Source: Fomes fomentarius
Lineage: Eukaryota > Basidiomycota > Agaricomycetes > Polyporales > Polyporaceae
Reading direction: 5' to 3'
Assembly: GCA_022606135.1 (NCBI GenBank)
Contig: JABYQN010000010.1
Span: 124,001-188,000 of the forward strand
Length of the DNA stretch: 64,000 nt
Position 1 is the stretch's first letter; the number at the start of each line of letters is the position of its first letter. Below the pieces are notes generated by a model. The model worked only from the letters and a program-made list of their open reading frames with translations, searched no databases and was not told where the DNA came from. The position numbers and the translations under genes were made by a program. Positions 41,173 through 51,041 of the stretch are shown piece after piece.

Positions 41173-42235
41173 ATGAAGGCAAATGAGAAGACAGTAATTG
41201 TGCATCCAGACGTGATCTTGGTGCCGTACAGGTGAAGATATGTCTATCTGCTACACGCCGTTAAGCTCAACCATCACACCACACGGTGTTAGAGCAGAAC
41301 ACGTAGCCGTAAGTGTGGCTTGCACACGACGTACACGCGACCGTCGGCGTCGTCTGCGCCGTTTCACGACGGATAGCTGACATCTTAGCCAGAAATATCA
41401 CGAATGGATGACGAGCGAAGAGCTACGCGAAGTCACCGCCAGTGAGCCGCTTACGCTTGACGAAGAGTACGAGATGCAAAGTGAGTAACCGTCGCGATCA
41501 CGTTCCACCACCTCGCAGCGCCCCCGCTGTTCCTTGTGTATTCCGCCATGTCACCCGCCCCCCCTCTTGATCAGCGCAGACAGACTAACGGATCTTGCGC
41601 GCACAGGAGAGTGGCAAGAAAATGAAGACAGTGCGTCCCGCTTGACGACCTTCGGAATTGAAACGGCACCCTAAGCCCGTCTTCCCCGCGTTGCCCCACA
41701 TTCAGAGCTGACATTCATACTCCTATCCGGGGAATCGCTCCGCACACAAGACGGCGACTCTGTTTCCCCAGAGCTTCTTGCGGGGCAACCGATGATTGGC
41801 GACGTCAACATCTTCCTCAAGGGTCTTCCAGACCAGGAGGATTTCGAGGCGGAGGTGGAGATCATGATCGCAGGTATGCTCCGTCGGCTCATCCGCCGTG
41901 CTTTCATGCGTTGACAAGTGAGCTGTGGACGCTTCACCCTTGTCGTCTTGTCACCCGCAGAACCTGCCTATCGCCGCAAGGGGATTGCGTATACGGCCCT
42001 GCAGCTGATGCTGTCGTACGCGACAGATCCCTCTTCCCCGTCTCCGCTCCCGGTCCCACAGGAGAGATTGGTTGCACGCATTGGGGAGAAAAACGAAGCC
42101 AGCATCCGCCTGTTTGAGAAGCTCGGATTCAGCATCACGAAGAGAGTCGCCGTGTTCGAGGAGGTCGAGTTGCGCTACACCGCAGACTCTGGCGCGCAGC
42201 CTTGGGTATCCGGCGGTCGGAAGTTAATGGCGTAG
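41173..42235 (+). CDS. NAT9-like GNAT acetyltransferase
   Basis: N-acetyltransferase of the GNAT fold, ortholog-like to NAT9 (N-acetyltransferase 9). Exons, all in frame: MKANEKTVIVHPDVILVPYR; RAEHVA; KYHEWMTSEELREVTASEPL to YEMQ; REWQENED; KLTFILLSGES to GDVNIFLKGLPDQEDFEAEVEIMI; and the last, AEPAYRRKGIAYTALQLMLSYA to GGRKLMA, TAG. The acetyl-CoA binding loop RRKGIA and the NEASIRLFEKLGF motif are the GNAT hallmarks. Very small exons are usual for this gene in basidiomycetes. It sits about 0.9 kb before ALDH on the same strand. Confidence 0.9.
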
Positions 42236-43147
42236 CCGGTTGCGTGTACGCTCTCGCGCGTTGAAGCTATTACGTTACACAATGAGTCTGTATGCTATAT
42301 ATGACTGTCGGTTCCGACTCGCATACCCGAAGACCACGGTGTTGTTGTCATTCATTCATTTCTTCAGAGTTTTGGTTCGGCCCGGAGGATCGGGTAATTG
42401 CTTTCCCCGCCAAGGACGCGATCGATTGGATCTGCGGGTTCGCACCCCTGCATTTTCGGTGTGAGCGCTCGTACTGCCGCGACATCCCAGTCGGAGCGCC
42501 TTTCCATTGCTCTATGCTCGTCTGGGGCCAGTTCACCATCGCATAAAGTCCATACATTTGCTCTGCGCGTCCACATTATTTGCGTTTGCGTTTGATATAC
42601 GTATTCGAGGCTTCTGGACGAAATTCGTATGGATTTCACAGGAGGGTTAGTTAAGCGACGGTCCGCAGCTCCGATAGGGGTCCGTCGCGCCGTGACTGGC
42701 GGCTTGCTGTCTTTCCTCCTTCCTCCACGCGGGGATATCGAGTTTTCTCGTTGAACATCTACCGCTGTAATAGGGTATAGGACAGCTACTAATCCATCTT
42801 GGGATCTCGTCGTTCCAGACTCCAAAGGAATGAACACATGAACGCGCTCCATGGCTATCCGCCGCCATTCTCACTCACGCCTGGGGACAGCTGACCTGAT
42901 CGCATTCCGGATCGGGTAGGCAACCTGACCTTGGGAAGATTAGTGTTGCGGGTGACGGTGCTCAGCCAAGTCGATTTCGTGCAGCGAATCGCTCCGAATG
43001 ATCAGTAATCGAGCCACGGGGGCCATCTCCTCGCCGCTCGATATATAACGCTATCCCCAGTTCCTCAGTCGCATTCCCATCCCCGTTATTCAGTCTTCTC
43101 CCACAACCCCACCCCCACCCCAGCAGCCATCGCAACTATCGCCCAGC
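42236..43147. other. Intergenic, ALDH promoter
   Basis: No supported gene. ATATATAA at 43041-43048 lies about 100 bases before the ALDH ATG, with a C-rich leader between them. Confidence 0.5.
43041..43048 (+). promoter_or_regulatory. TATA box of the ALDH gene
   Basis: ATATATAA about 100 bases upstream of ATG 43148, followed by a pyrimidine-rich leader. Confidence 0.6.
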
Positions 43148-45140
43148 ATGTCGGAGACGTTCACGTACAAGTTTGATACCCCTACCTTCAAGGGCGAGGT
43201 CTCCGTCCCGCTCGGCCTATACATCGACGGCAAGTGGGTCAACGGCGCTGACGGGACGACGATCGAGTGAGTGTCTTCTCGTCATTCATTCATAGATTGG
43301 AAGACACGCGTTTTCTGTCTTGCGAAGGCATCGCATTCGAGGCGAGGGCCCTCGAGGCCAGACACAATGACATGATGTGCCTCGTGCGCGGAGTCTATCA
43401 CTGAAATGAAATTCGTTGTGTTCTTGTGCTGCGGCTTCTGCGAGTTTCATATGCTTATGCTCACACGTGTGGCACAGCGTCATCAACCCCACGAACGGCA
43501 AGGTCATCACCAAGATCGCTGAGGGCACAGCTAAGGATGTCGACGCCGCTGTGAAGGCCGCCCACAAGGCCTTCGACACCGTCTGGGGTCTCCACGCCTC
43601 TGGGCACGAGCGTTCACGTCGCCTCGCCAAGCTCGGCGACCTCATGGAGCAGTACTCCGAGACGCTCGCTGCACTCGAGTCTCTCGACAACGGCAAGTCG
43701 TTCTCGTGGGCGAAGCGCGCCGACGTCGCCCACTCCATCCAGTGCATCCGCTACTACTCTGGCTGGGCAGACAAGATCACCGGTCAGGTCATCGAGACGT
43801 CTGAGGCGAAGCTCTCGTACACCCGCCACGAGCCCATCGGCGTCGTTGGCCAGATCATTCCGTGGAACTTCCCCCGTATGTTCTTCTCCGTAGGCGGTTC
43901 CTTTGAACCATTGCTGACGAGCGGTCGCGTAGTGCAAATGATGGCATGGAAGATCGGCCCTGCCCTCGCGACTGGCTGCGCGGTCATTCTCAAGCCGTCC
44001 GAATACACCCCTCTCACTGCTCTCTTCATGTCCAAGCTCATCCACGATGCCGGCTTCCCCGCGGGTGTCTTCAACCTCGTCAACGGCTACGGTCAGACCG
44101 TTGGGCAGGCAATCTCTGAGCACCCAGGCATTGAAAAGGTACGCGCGGGCCGCCCGCCCCGGCGCGCGGTGATGACATCATTGGCTCACGTGTTTGTGCT
44201 TTGCAGGTCGCGTTCACGGGCAGCACGCTCGTCGGTCGCAAGATCATGGAGACCGCTGCGAAGTCGAACTTGAAGAAGGTCACGCTCGAGCTCGGGGGCA
44301 AGAGTCCGTCGATCATCTTCGACGACGCGGACATGGACCAGGCCGTCAAGTGGGCTGCGTTCGGTATCTAGTATGTCGCTCCGCTTTCTTCACTCGATCG
44401 TGATATTGAAGCGAGGTGCAGCTTCAACCACGGCCAGTGCTGCTGCGCAGGTTCCCGCATCTACGTGCACGAGAAGGTCTACGACGAGTTCCTCAAGCGC
44501 TTCACGGCGCACACCAAGGACCTCAAGGTCGGCGATCCCTTCGACCCTGAGTGCTTCCAGGGCCCGCAGATCTCGCAGCAGCAGTACGACGTGAGCATAC
44601 TAGCCATTACTTGCTGCACCATTCTGACATCTCCGCACAGCGGATCATGGGCTACATCGAGTCAGGCAAGACCGAGGGTGCGACTGTGCACTTCGGCGGT
44701 CACCGCATCGGAAACGAGGGCTACTTCATCTCGCCCACCATCTTCACGGACACGAAGCCGACGATGAAGATCGTGCAGGAGGAGATCTTCGGGCCCGTCT
44801 GCGTGGTGATCAAGTTCAAGGACGAGGAAGACATCGTCGCGCTGGCGAACGACTCGGTCTACGGCCTCGCCGCGTCCGTGTACTCGCAAAACGTCACCCG
44901 CGCGCTCTCGACCGCGCACAAGCTCAAGGCGGGCACCGTCTGGATCAACACCGCGAACATGCTCTACCCCAACGTGCCGTTCGGTGGGTACAAGCAGTCG
45001 GGTATCGGCCGTGAGCTCGGGCAGTACGCTTTGGACAAGTGAGTGTTGCCGCGGCTTGTGTCGCGTGTCTCGGAAACTGACTCGTCTGCAGCTACACGTC
45101 CGTCAAGGCGGTGCAGGTCAATTTGCACCTTTCGTTGTAG
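43148..45140 (+). CDS. Aldehyde dehydrogenase (NAD(P)+)
   Basis: Oxidises aldehydes to acids. It starts [19 protein letters not shown] and reads [17 protein letters not shown]. After an intron of about 0.2 kb come [35 protein letters not shown] and [15 protein letters not shown], with the Asn of the oxyanion hole in PWNFP. Then follow [29 protein letters not shown] (coenzyme loop), [16 protein letters not shown] with the general base Glu, [15 protein letters not shown] with the catalytic Cys, EEIFGPV, and the end [14 protein letters not shown] to NLHLSL, TAG. About six introns are present. The length (about 500 residues) fits cytosolic ALDH. The cellular role (ethanol/acetaldehyde or aromatic aldehydes) is not visible. 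Confidence 0.93.
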
Positions 45141-45848
45141 ATCGCTTGACATTCGGCATTAGTTTCAGGGGGTAGTGATTATTCAATCTGTGTACCAGTA
45201 TCATCATACCTTTGTATTCATAGTCATTATGCTCGATTCTGATTGTTCCGCCTTGAAGTCAATAATCCTATGTGCGTCGATCGCACGACGGGCAATGGCG
45301 CAGGTTTGGCACCGGAACAGCCCTGTAAAATAACCGTGATTGGTCTCCTGTCACTAGCCTGTTTACAAGGCTGTTCTTGTGCCGAACTTGCGCCAAATAT
45401 CAATATTGCCCGTGTCGTGTTTGGTTTCTAATACAGCCAAACAAACCGACACACATGCATGTGCGCCGCAGGCGCTTAAGTACTTGTTCAACATCGTTTG
45501 ATCTTGCGCTGGTGCAGCCAGAAACGCTAGTCGGTGAGGGTCTACCACCTTTTAATACACGAAATGGAACCTGCATGCTTATTCTATGGTACATAGACTC
45601 GAAAGGCCCTTGCCCCATGGCGCCAGTGAACCTTGACACGTATCTCGAAGGCTTGTCAGTTGCGTTGTGTACGCAAGGGCAGCACTTGAAGTTTGTACCT
45701 ATGTTTGATCTTCAGTTATCAATGCACTCATTTCCTACTGTAAACACAATCTAGCTATGAACACGTACGTTGCCATCCCTCCTGCTTCTTGACGTGACGG
45801 AAATTGGGTCGCTCATGTTCTTGTCAGTTGATTTCTGTCACCTCGCGT
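45141..45848. other. Intergenic with MITE
   Basis: Between ALDH and the F-box gene. Apart from the MITE at 45284-45419, no gene is supported. A conserved acceptor just before 45834 (TGTCAG) suggests that a small upstream exon of the F-box gene lies here. Confidence 0.4.
45284..45419. mobile_element. Short MITE, same family as 9674-9926
   Basis: The left end CACGACGGGCAATGGCG matches the left end at 9674. The right end, read in reverse, is CACGACACGGGCAAT. The inner parts share GTCTCCTGTCAC.AGCCTG with the 9.7 kb copy. At about 136 bases it lacks the middle of that copy. No target duplication was recognised. Confidence 0.75.
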
Positions 45849-47549
45849 ATGCGGACCATACTGCGCGAACTAGACAGCCGCGTCAACGCTCTTGCTCCAG
45901 TGAACAGGCTCCATACGGAAATACTTTCCATGATCTTCATGCTCATCTGCGAAGAAGATAGACCGAACGTCATTGTTTCCGCGTCACCGAATGTCTTCGT
46001 TGACGCGAGCCTCCTCGTCCGGCTCACTCATGTGTGCCGGCATTGGCGCGAGGTCGCGCTTGCGAACCCAGCTCTATGGAAGAGCTTCCACTTCCGCTGT
46101 CCGGAAAAGTCGGAGGCATTCCTGGAGCGGTCAAAGGGGTTGCTTGTTTCCCCTTACCTCAATCCCGGCCCCATTGTCATGGACCCCTCACATTCAGATG
46201 ATTACGAATGGTTCGCCAACCAACAAATTCGTACTGTGACCAGTCGATTGGACTGTCTGCCGGGTCCGCGGCTCCTCCGGTTAGATCTCAACACGCTCTT
46301 CTCGGCCAGGACGTTGACACCTCTCAAAAACCTTCGTGCCCCTCGCCTCGAGTGCCTCACGATCTTTTCGGACTGGGAGTCATACGAGTTATCTCGTAGC
46401 AACGCAGGTATAGAGTCAGTATCACTATGTGACGGACATACCGACGCCCTCAAGGCGCTCGCCATAGCACCAGTAGTCAACTGGCTTCCCTCTAATCACT
46501 TTCCCAATCTCACCCATCTCTATCTCTCATTCCATGACACTATACGGTTTTATCAGGTCGATATCATGAAGATTCTGGAGAAGACGCCGCAGCTGCAGTC
46601 CTTGTTCATGCAGATGAACGCAACAGAGCCAGGTGACTTCCTAACAGTGCCTCGAGCTAGACCCGTTGCGCTCGATCAACTCCGCTCGCTCGTAATCCGC
46701 GAATGCGACTTCAACAATGCGATAAGAATGTTGGAGCTCCTGGTTTTGCCTAGTCATTGCCTGGTTCGTCTTTGCGACATTGAGGCCCCGCTGGCCTATG
46801 AGGACGACCAACTCGAGTCACTACCAGCCCTGACTTCTTTCGACCGTGCCATCCATATGGACTTGCTCGTGGATGTTGAGGATGCGATCGACCTGGTCGT
46901 CGATGATGGTGAATCTTCTGGATTCTGGCTGCAAGCCTCTGTCGAGGACGACGGCGGCGATGCATGGGATCTCTGGGTTTCTCAGCTACTCACCTCCGTT
47001 TCCCTCGCCAATATCACGTCCCTCCACATGAACGTCCACCACGAACACGTGTTCTGGCCCGTCATACTCCAGCATGTGCCCCAAATCTCCGAGATGAGTG
47101 TGGTCATAGGGGAAATGCCAGACGACGAGCTACACGCGACGCCGTCTATACGCAGCTTCTGTGAGCTCCTCTCTCAGAAGGGCCCCGTTCTATGCCCGGC
47201 ACTGCGCACCCTGCGTATGCAGAGCGTAGGGTTGCACGGGTTGAGACAGGCATGCACGCTATCACCGGATGACCTCGCATCCATGCTCGCCGCTCGGGCT
47301 CATTCTGGTCGTCGCATCGATCGGCTCGACATTCAGCCTGGGCCCTTCATGCAAAAGGAAAAATTCGAAGAACTCGCTCCGTCGTATCTCGGGCTCCGCA
47401 ACCACGTCGACGTTTTCAACCTCATTCCTCCTGGTCCTGAGCTGTGCGCGTACGAGGTGCGGGAGATCTGGCGGCAGGAGGATCTGGAACGGTATTGGGG
47501 AGTTGAAAAAAAGGACAAGCCATGCTATCTTGATACGGGGATCTGGTGA
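45849..47549 (+). CDS. F-box protein
   Basis: Likely SCF substrate adaptor. The open frame from ATG 45849 begins MRTILRELDSRVNALAPVNR, with the F-box-like HTEILSMIFMLICEED, then LVRLTHVCRHWREVALANPALW. The tail has LNTLFSARTLTPLKN, LKALAIAPVVNWLPSNHFPNL and SGFWLQASVEDD, and ends ELCAYEVREIWRQEDLERYW, CYLDTGIW, TGA. The frame is open upstream to 45804 with no ATG, and the TGTCAG there matches the same position in the pseudogene at 30.4 kb, so an earlier exon is likely. This is the intact counterpart of the F-box pseudogene at 28.7 kb. It lies upstream of ABC-C on the same strand. Confidence 0.82.
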   Translation: MRTILRELDSRVNALAPVNRLHTEILSMIFMLICEEDRPNVIVSASPNVFVDASLLVRLTHVCRHWREVALANPALWKSFHFRCPEKSEAFLERSKGLLVSPYLNPGPIVMDPSHSDDYEWFANQQIRTVTSRLDCLPGPRLLRLDLNTLFSARTLTPLKNLRAPRLECLTIFSDWESYELSRSNAGIESVSLCDGHTDALKALAIAPVVNWLPSNHFPNLTHLYLSFHDTIRFYQVDIMKILEKTPQLQSLFMQMNATEPGDFLTVPRARPVALDQLRSLVIRECDFNNAIRMLELLVLPSHCLVRLCDIEAPLAYEDDQLESLPALTSFDRAIHMDLLVDVEDAIDLVVDDGESSGFWLQASVEDDGGDAWDLWVSQLLTSVSLANITSLHMNVHHEHVFWPVILQHVPQISEMSVVIGEMPDDELHATPSIRSFCELLSQKGPVLCPALRTLRMQSVGLHGLRQACTLSPDDLASMLAARAHSGRRIDRLDIQPGPFMQKEKFEELAPSYLGLRNHVDVFNLIPPGPELCAYEVREIWRQEDLERYWGVEKKDKPCYLDTGIW

Positions 47550-48536
47550 TCTATCTTGAAGTTCCGTGCGGTACTGCTTGTCAAGGGGAGGTTGAGTAGT
47601 AGTATCCAAATTTTGGTCGGTTAAACAAATTGTGGTCTACATTGAGGTCTCGAGTCCAACTGTTGACATGTTCCCTAACGTCGCGTCGAAACTCTTTCTT
47701 CGGCGGCACGATAACAGTCTGGGCTTCACCTATTTATAAGTCCAAAGCTTCATCACGCGCGGCGAGAAAGAAGACCAGGCTTCGTCTTTCCCGCGCGCGG
47801 TAAGCCTGTCTTCTCTCAACTTGCCGACAGGACGGTACAAAGCCAGTGGCGTGATTGCATTGATTTCACAATAGCACACGTCTTGGGTGCCGGTACTAGA
47901 TCATAGAAACCGCCTTCCCCGCTCAAAATTTCCAGAAGTTGATAAAATGGTTGTGGTGAAAGTGACTCATCCGGCACTCTGAAACCACCGGGTTCGCATC
48001 TCTTACTGAAGTGGCAGTCTATGGTATATGACATTGACAGCCGACGTGTACTCCCGACGTCTGATCCGTTCAGCCCTACCCAAATATCGGTGGTACAAGG
48101 TATAACTGTGCTGCGGCTGTGTCTGTCAGCACCATCAGCACCATCAGCATTTTCCGGCCCTCCTGGATGTCATGGATTCGAGGCAAACCTGATACGAGAC
48201 TACTAAGTAGAGTCACCGAACCCGACCAGGAGCGTTTCGGCTTCGCACCAGCATCCACATAGGCGTGACGCTCGACGCGCGGTCAAATGCCGCACTGGTT
48301 CTTGGCTGTGCGAGATGCCTCTAAATTTTCATCCTGTTACCAGAATTGTGTGCTGGGGCCTGTGCATGCCTCCGGCAATCTGTGTCTGTGACTAGGGGCT
48401 GCCAGATGCGCTCTGTAATGGCAATGGTACTGCTATGATTCGAATGGAGTAGGCCTTGAAGGCAGATTCCCCCGACTACATAAGGGACACTTGCTAACAC
48501 TAGCTTGACAATAGCTTCCACATCATCCTCTACATC
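47550..48536. other. Intergenic between the F-box gene and ABC-C
   Basis: No supported gene. Contains ordinary short frames only; TATTTATAA occurs near 47729. Confidence 0.4.
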
Positions 48537-49271
48537 ATGTCCTGCGACAGCAAGCACCATTCTTCGAGCACACTGGAAGGCGACAAAGTGTCTTCTGGCC
48601 CTAATATCCCCACTCGCATCGAGCACAAACACTTTGGCGTCTGGGAGTTTTTCGAAGAGATCGAGTCCGTCGGTCGGTGGCTCACAGCTGTACCATTGCT
48701 GGGAAATTTCACGGATTTGATGGATTGCTGGCCCTACCTGTTACGGATGTTGAGAGACGTGCTCAGCATCCCAGGTTGCTCCCATCTGGCGCTTATTTAC
48801 GCCACCACAACACTCGGCTTGGCGCTCATCCCAGCCATCACGATTTGGTGAGCACCTCGGACAGACCCTCATGCTCCAGATATGTAGTCAAGCATTTGAT
48901 CAGGCTCCAAGGTTGCTTATTGAGCATAGCAAGTATCTTCCTCTTTGCACTATAAAGTCCCGCTGACGCGTATGATAGACACAAGTCGCGATAGAGACTC
49001 ACACAGTGGACAAAGGTCTACTTTTCCGCGTCTCAGCAGGCAATCTCGCATGCGCAGTGGCCAATTATATACTGCGTGAGGCTCAACAACGTCTGGGGTC
49101 TCCCTTAAACGGGAGGATACGGTGCTGGTGGGCGGTACACTCATTTCACGCCCATGCGCGTCTGGATGTTCCTACCTTCGCACAAGGTCACGTCCGTCGT
49201 CAGCTTGAAGAGACGTCAGATGGCTACAATGGTCAAGCCGTTGTGTGGCAGAGCTTGAGCCTTGTTACCGG

Positions 49272-49427
49272 TGATGAACTCTGAACCTGTAAGGCGAGGA
49301 GCGACTGTAAGTCACAACAGAGAGGGATCTTCAGTCAGTGAGCGAACGACTATATTGCATAGTGAAGTACCTGTAAGTCACAACAGAGAGGGACTACAAG
49401 TACTAAGTCAGTAAGAAGTAGTAGAGC
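49272..49427 (-). mobile_element. Inverted fragment of the copia LTR
   Basis: It begins TGATGAACTCTGAACC and is the reverse complement of the last 170 or so bases of the LTR. It lacks one of two copies of a 10-base GTGACTTACA unit present in both full LTRs, so it is a slightly different copy. It abuts the host exon on its left. A 9-base spacer separates it from the 5' LTR. Confidence 0.85.
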
Positions 49428-49436
49428 GATTCCGGT

Positions 49437-50000
49437 TGTTGAACTTCCGGACTACCGGCTGTGCTCGGACCGGAGTTGTGTACACTTGTTTATGGTCATA
49501 TGATTAGATAGGCTGTGTTCCTACTTACCATTCATTGTTTTCTTTGTTCTCCTACTGTACTTTCCCATGACCATATGGTTACTGTGCATTCCTGTGCGTA
49601 CCAGTGTGTTCTACACTGCACCAGACTCTTCTAGACCTTATGTCTGACTCATGCTATGACTGTATCTGACTCATACGCCGATACGGACTCTGACTCATTG
49701 TCTTATGGCTACATGAGACTGCTTTATTTGCTGACTCATGGACTCATCCCTCATGTATATAAGCAGTCCCTTCTTCGCCTCTGCTCTTCAGTCATTCGCT
49801 CACTGACTGAAGAGTAAGTCTCTTACCTACATATGCTCTACTACTTCTTACTGACTTAGTACTTGTAGTCCCTCTCTGTTGTGACTTACAGGTACTTCAC
49901 TATGCAATATAGTCGTTCGCTCACTGACTGAAGATCCCTCTCTGTTGTGACTTACAGTGACTTACAGTCGCTCCTCGCCTTACAGGTTCAGAGTTCATCA
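49437..50000 (+). repeat. 5' LTR of the copia element
   Basis: 564 bases, starting TGTTGAACTT and ending GTTCATCA (TG...CA). It contains a TATATAAG at about 49757-49764. It differs from the 3' LTR at one base that I could find: G at 49457 versus A at 55318. Confidence 0.92.
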
Positions 50001-50019
50001 GGTTATGAGCCCTGCGCTC
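50001..50019 (+). other. Primer binding site
   Basis: GGTTATGAGCCCTGCGCTC follows the 5' LTR directly. Its complement matches the anticodon arm of initiator tRNA-Met (GCAGGGCTCATAACC, with the CAT anticodon) rather than the 3' end of a tRNA. This points to priming by a tRNA half, as known for Drosophila copia. Confidence 0.75.
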
Positions 50020-51041
50020 TAATCAGTTGCTTCTCTGTCGACACTCTGCGCGCAAACTCTGTTCGTTGACTCTCTGCCCGTGCACTCTCCTCCACTTTTC
50101 CTATCTCTTGACTGTGCCCTCCGACACTGCTGCCAGGGGGACTTTACTGCGCTCGTGACGCAGCCCTGAGCGCTTTTAGTAGTCGCTATCTAGTATCTCT
50201 GTACAACCTTTGGTGCTTTCGCAGCACACGGGTTTTCAAGTATCCTCAGCCAGGCCACGCACTTGCGCCCGCCAGCTGTTGTAGCCGGGGTGGTTATCAC
50301 CTTTGGACCGGAGGACAACCGTTCGGACCCTCCTTACTATACTCTTTTTTGATACCTAGACTCGTATAGCTTTTCTTGGGCACAGTTGGCGACTTCTATC
50401 TGGATTGTTGGGAATATCGGCTTCCTGACCTTCTGGCTCACCTCAATAGGTGTTCCTCTCTACCAGATCTCGCACGTGGCAAGTCAATCATCGCGTTTTT
50501 CTCTGAACCATTGTACACTACTGCCAATAGTCCTCAGCTCAGCTCCGACTCTGAAGCTGAAGTCAACGCTGAACTTGCAGAACATCACTCTACTGCATCA
50601 GTGTTTGATTGCTCGGAACAGCCCCATCTCTTCGATCTAGACGATCAGGTCGATCGTTATCACTACGTCTACGACGACGGAGAGCAGGAGTGGGACCAGT
50701 GCGACGTACAGCTCTGTCCCAATCGCTACAATCAACTCCCTCTTCCGTACGAACCGACCTTCCACTGGGCATATCCAGCAACTTGGCAGCAGGACACCGA
50801 CCCACAACACGGAGTTCCTCTTCCCTATCTTCAGGAAGAAACTCACGCACAGCCCTCCTCGTCTCGTCCTAATTTCTATCTCCGATCGCTCTTCGGAAAC
50901 TCCCCTCCTGTCGATTCAAGTCCTCTTCCTCCAGTCTACCTTCCTCCTCCTATCGTCACTGCGCCCCCTGTCGCGCCTATCACATTCACTCTAGAATTCA
51001 AGGAGGAATATCTCGATTCTCCCCAATACCTCTTATCCATC

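Noticed and set aside
43614..44123. Minus-strand frame opposite ALDH
   Set aside because: Shadow of the ALDH exons; low-complexity composition.
50001..50019. A tRNA gene after the 5' LTR
   Set aside because: Only the complement of an anticodon arm is present, with no acceptor or T arm; it is the primer binding site.
50376..51041. Extended N-terminus of the copia gag frame
   Set aside because: There is no ATG in this stretch; the first ATG at 51042 matches the usual copia gag beginning. Upstream may be leader or an older gag extension.
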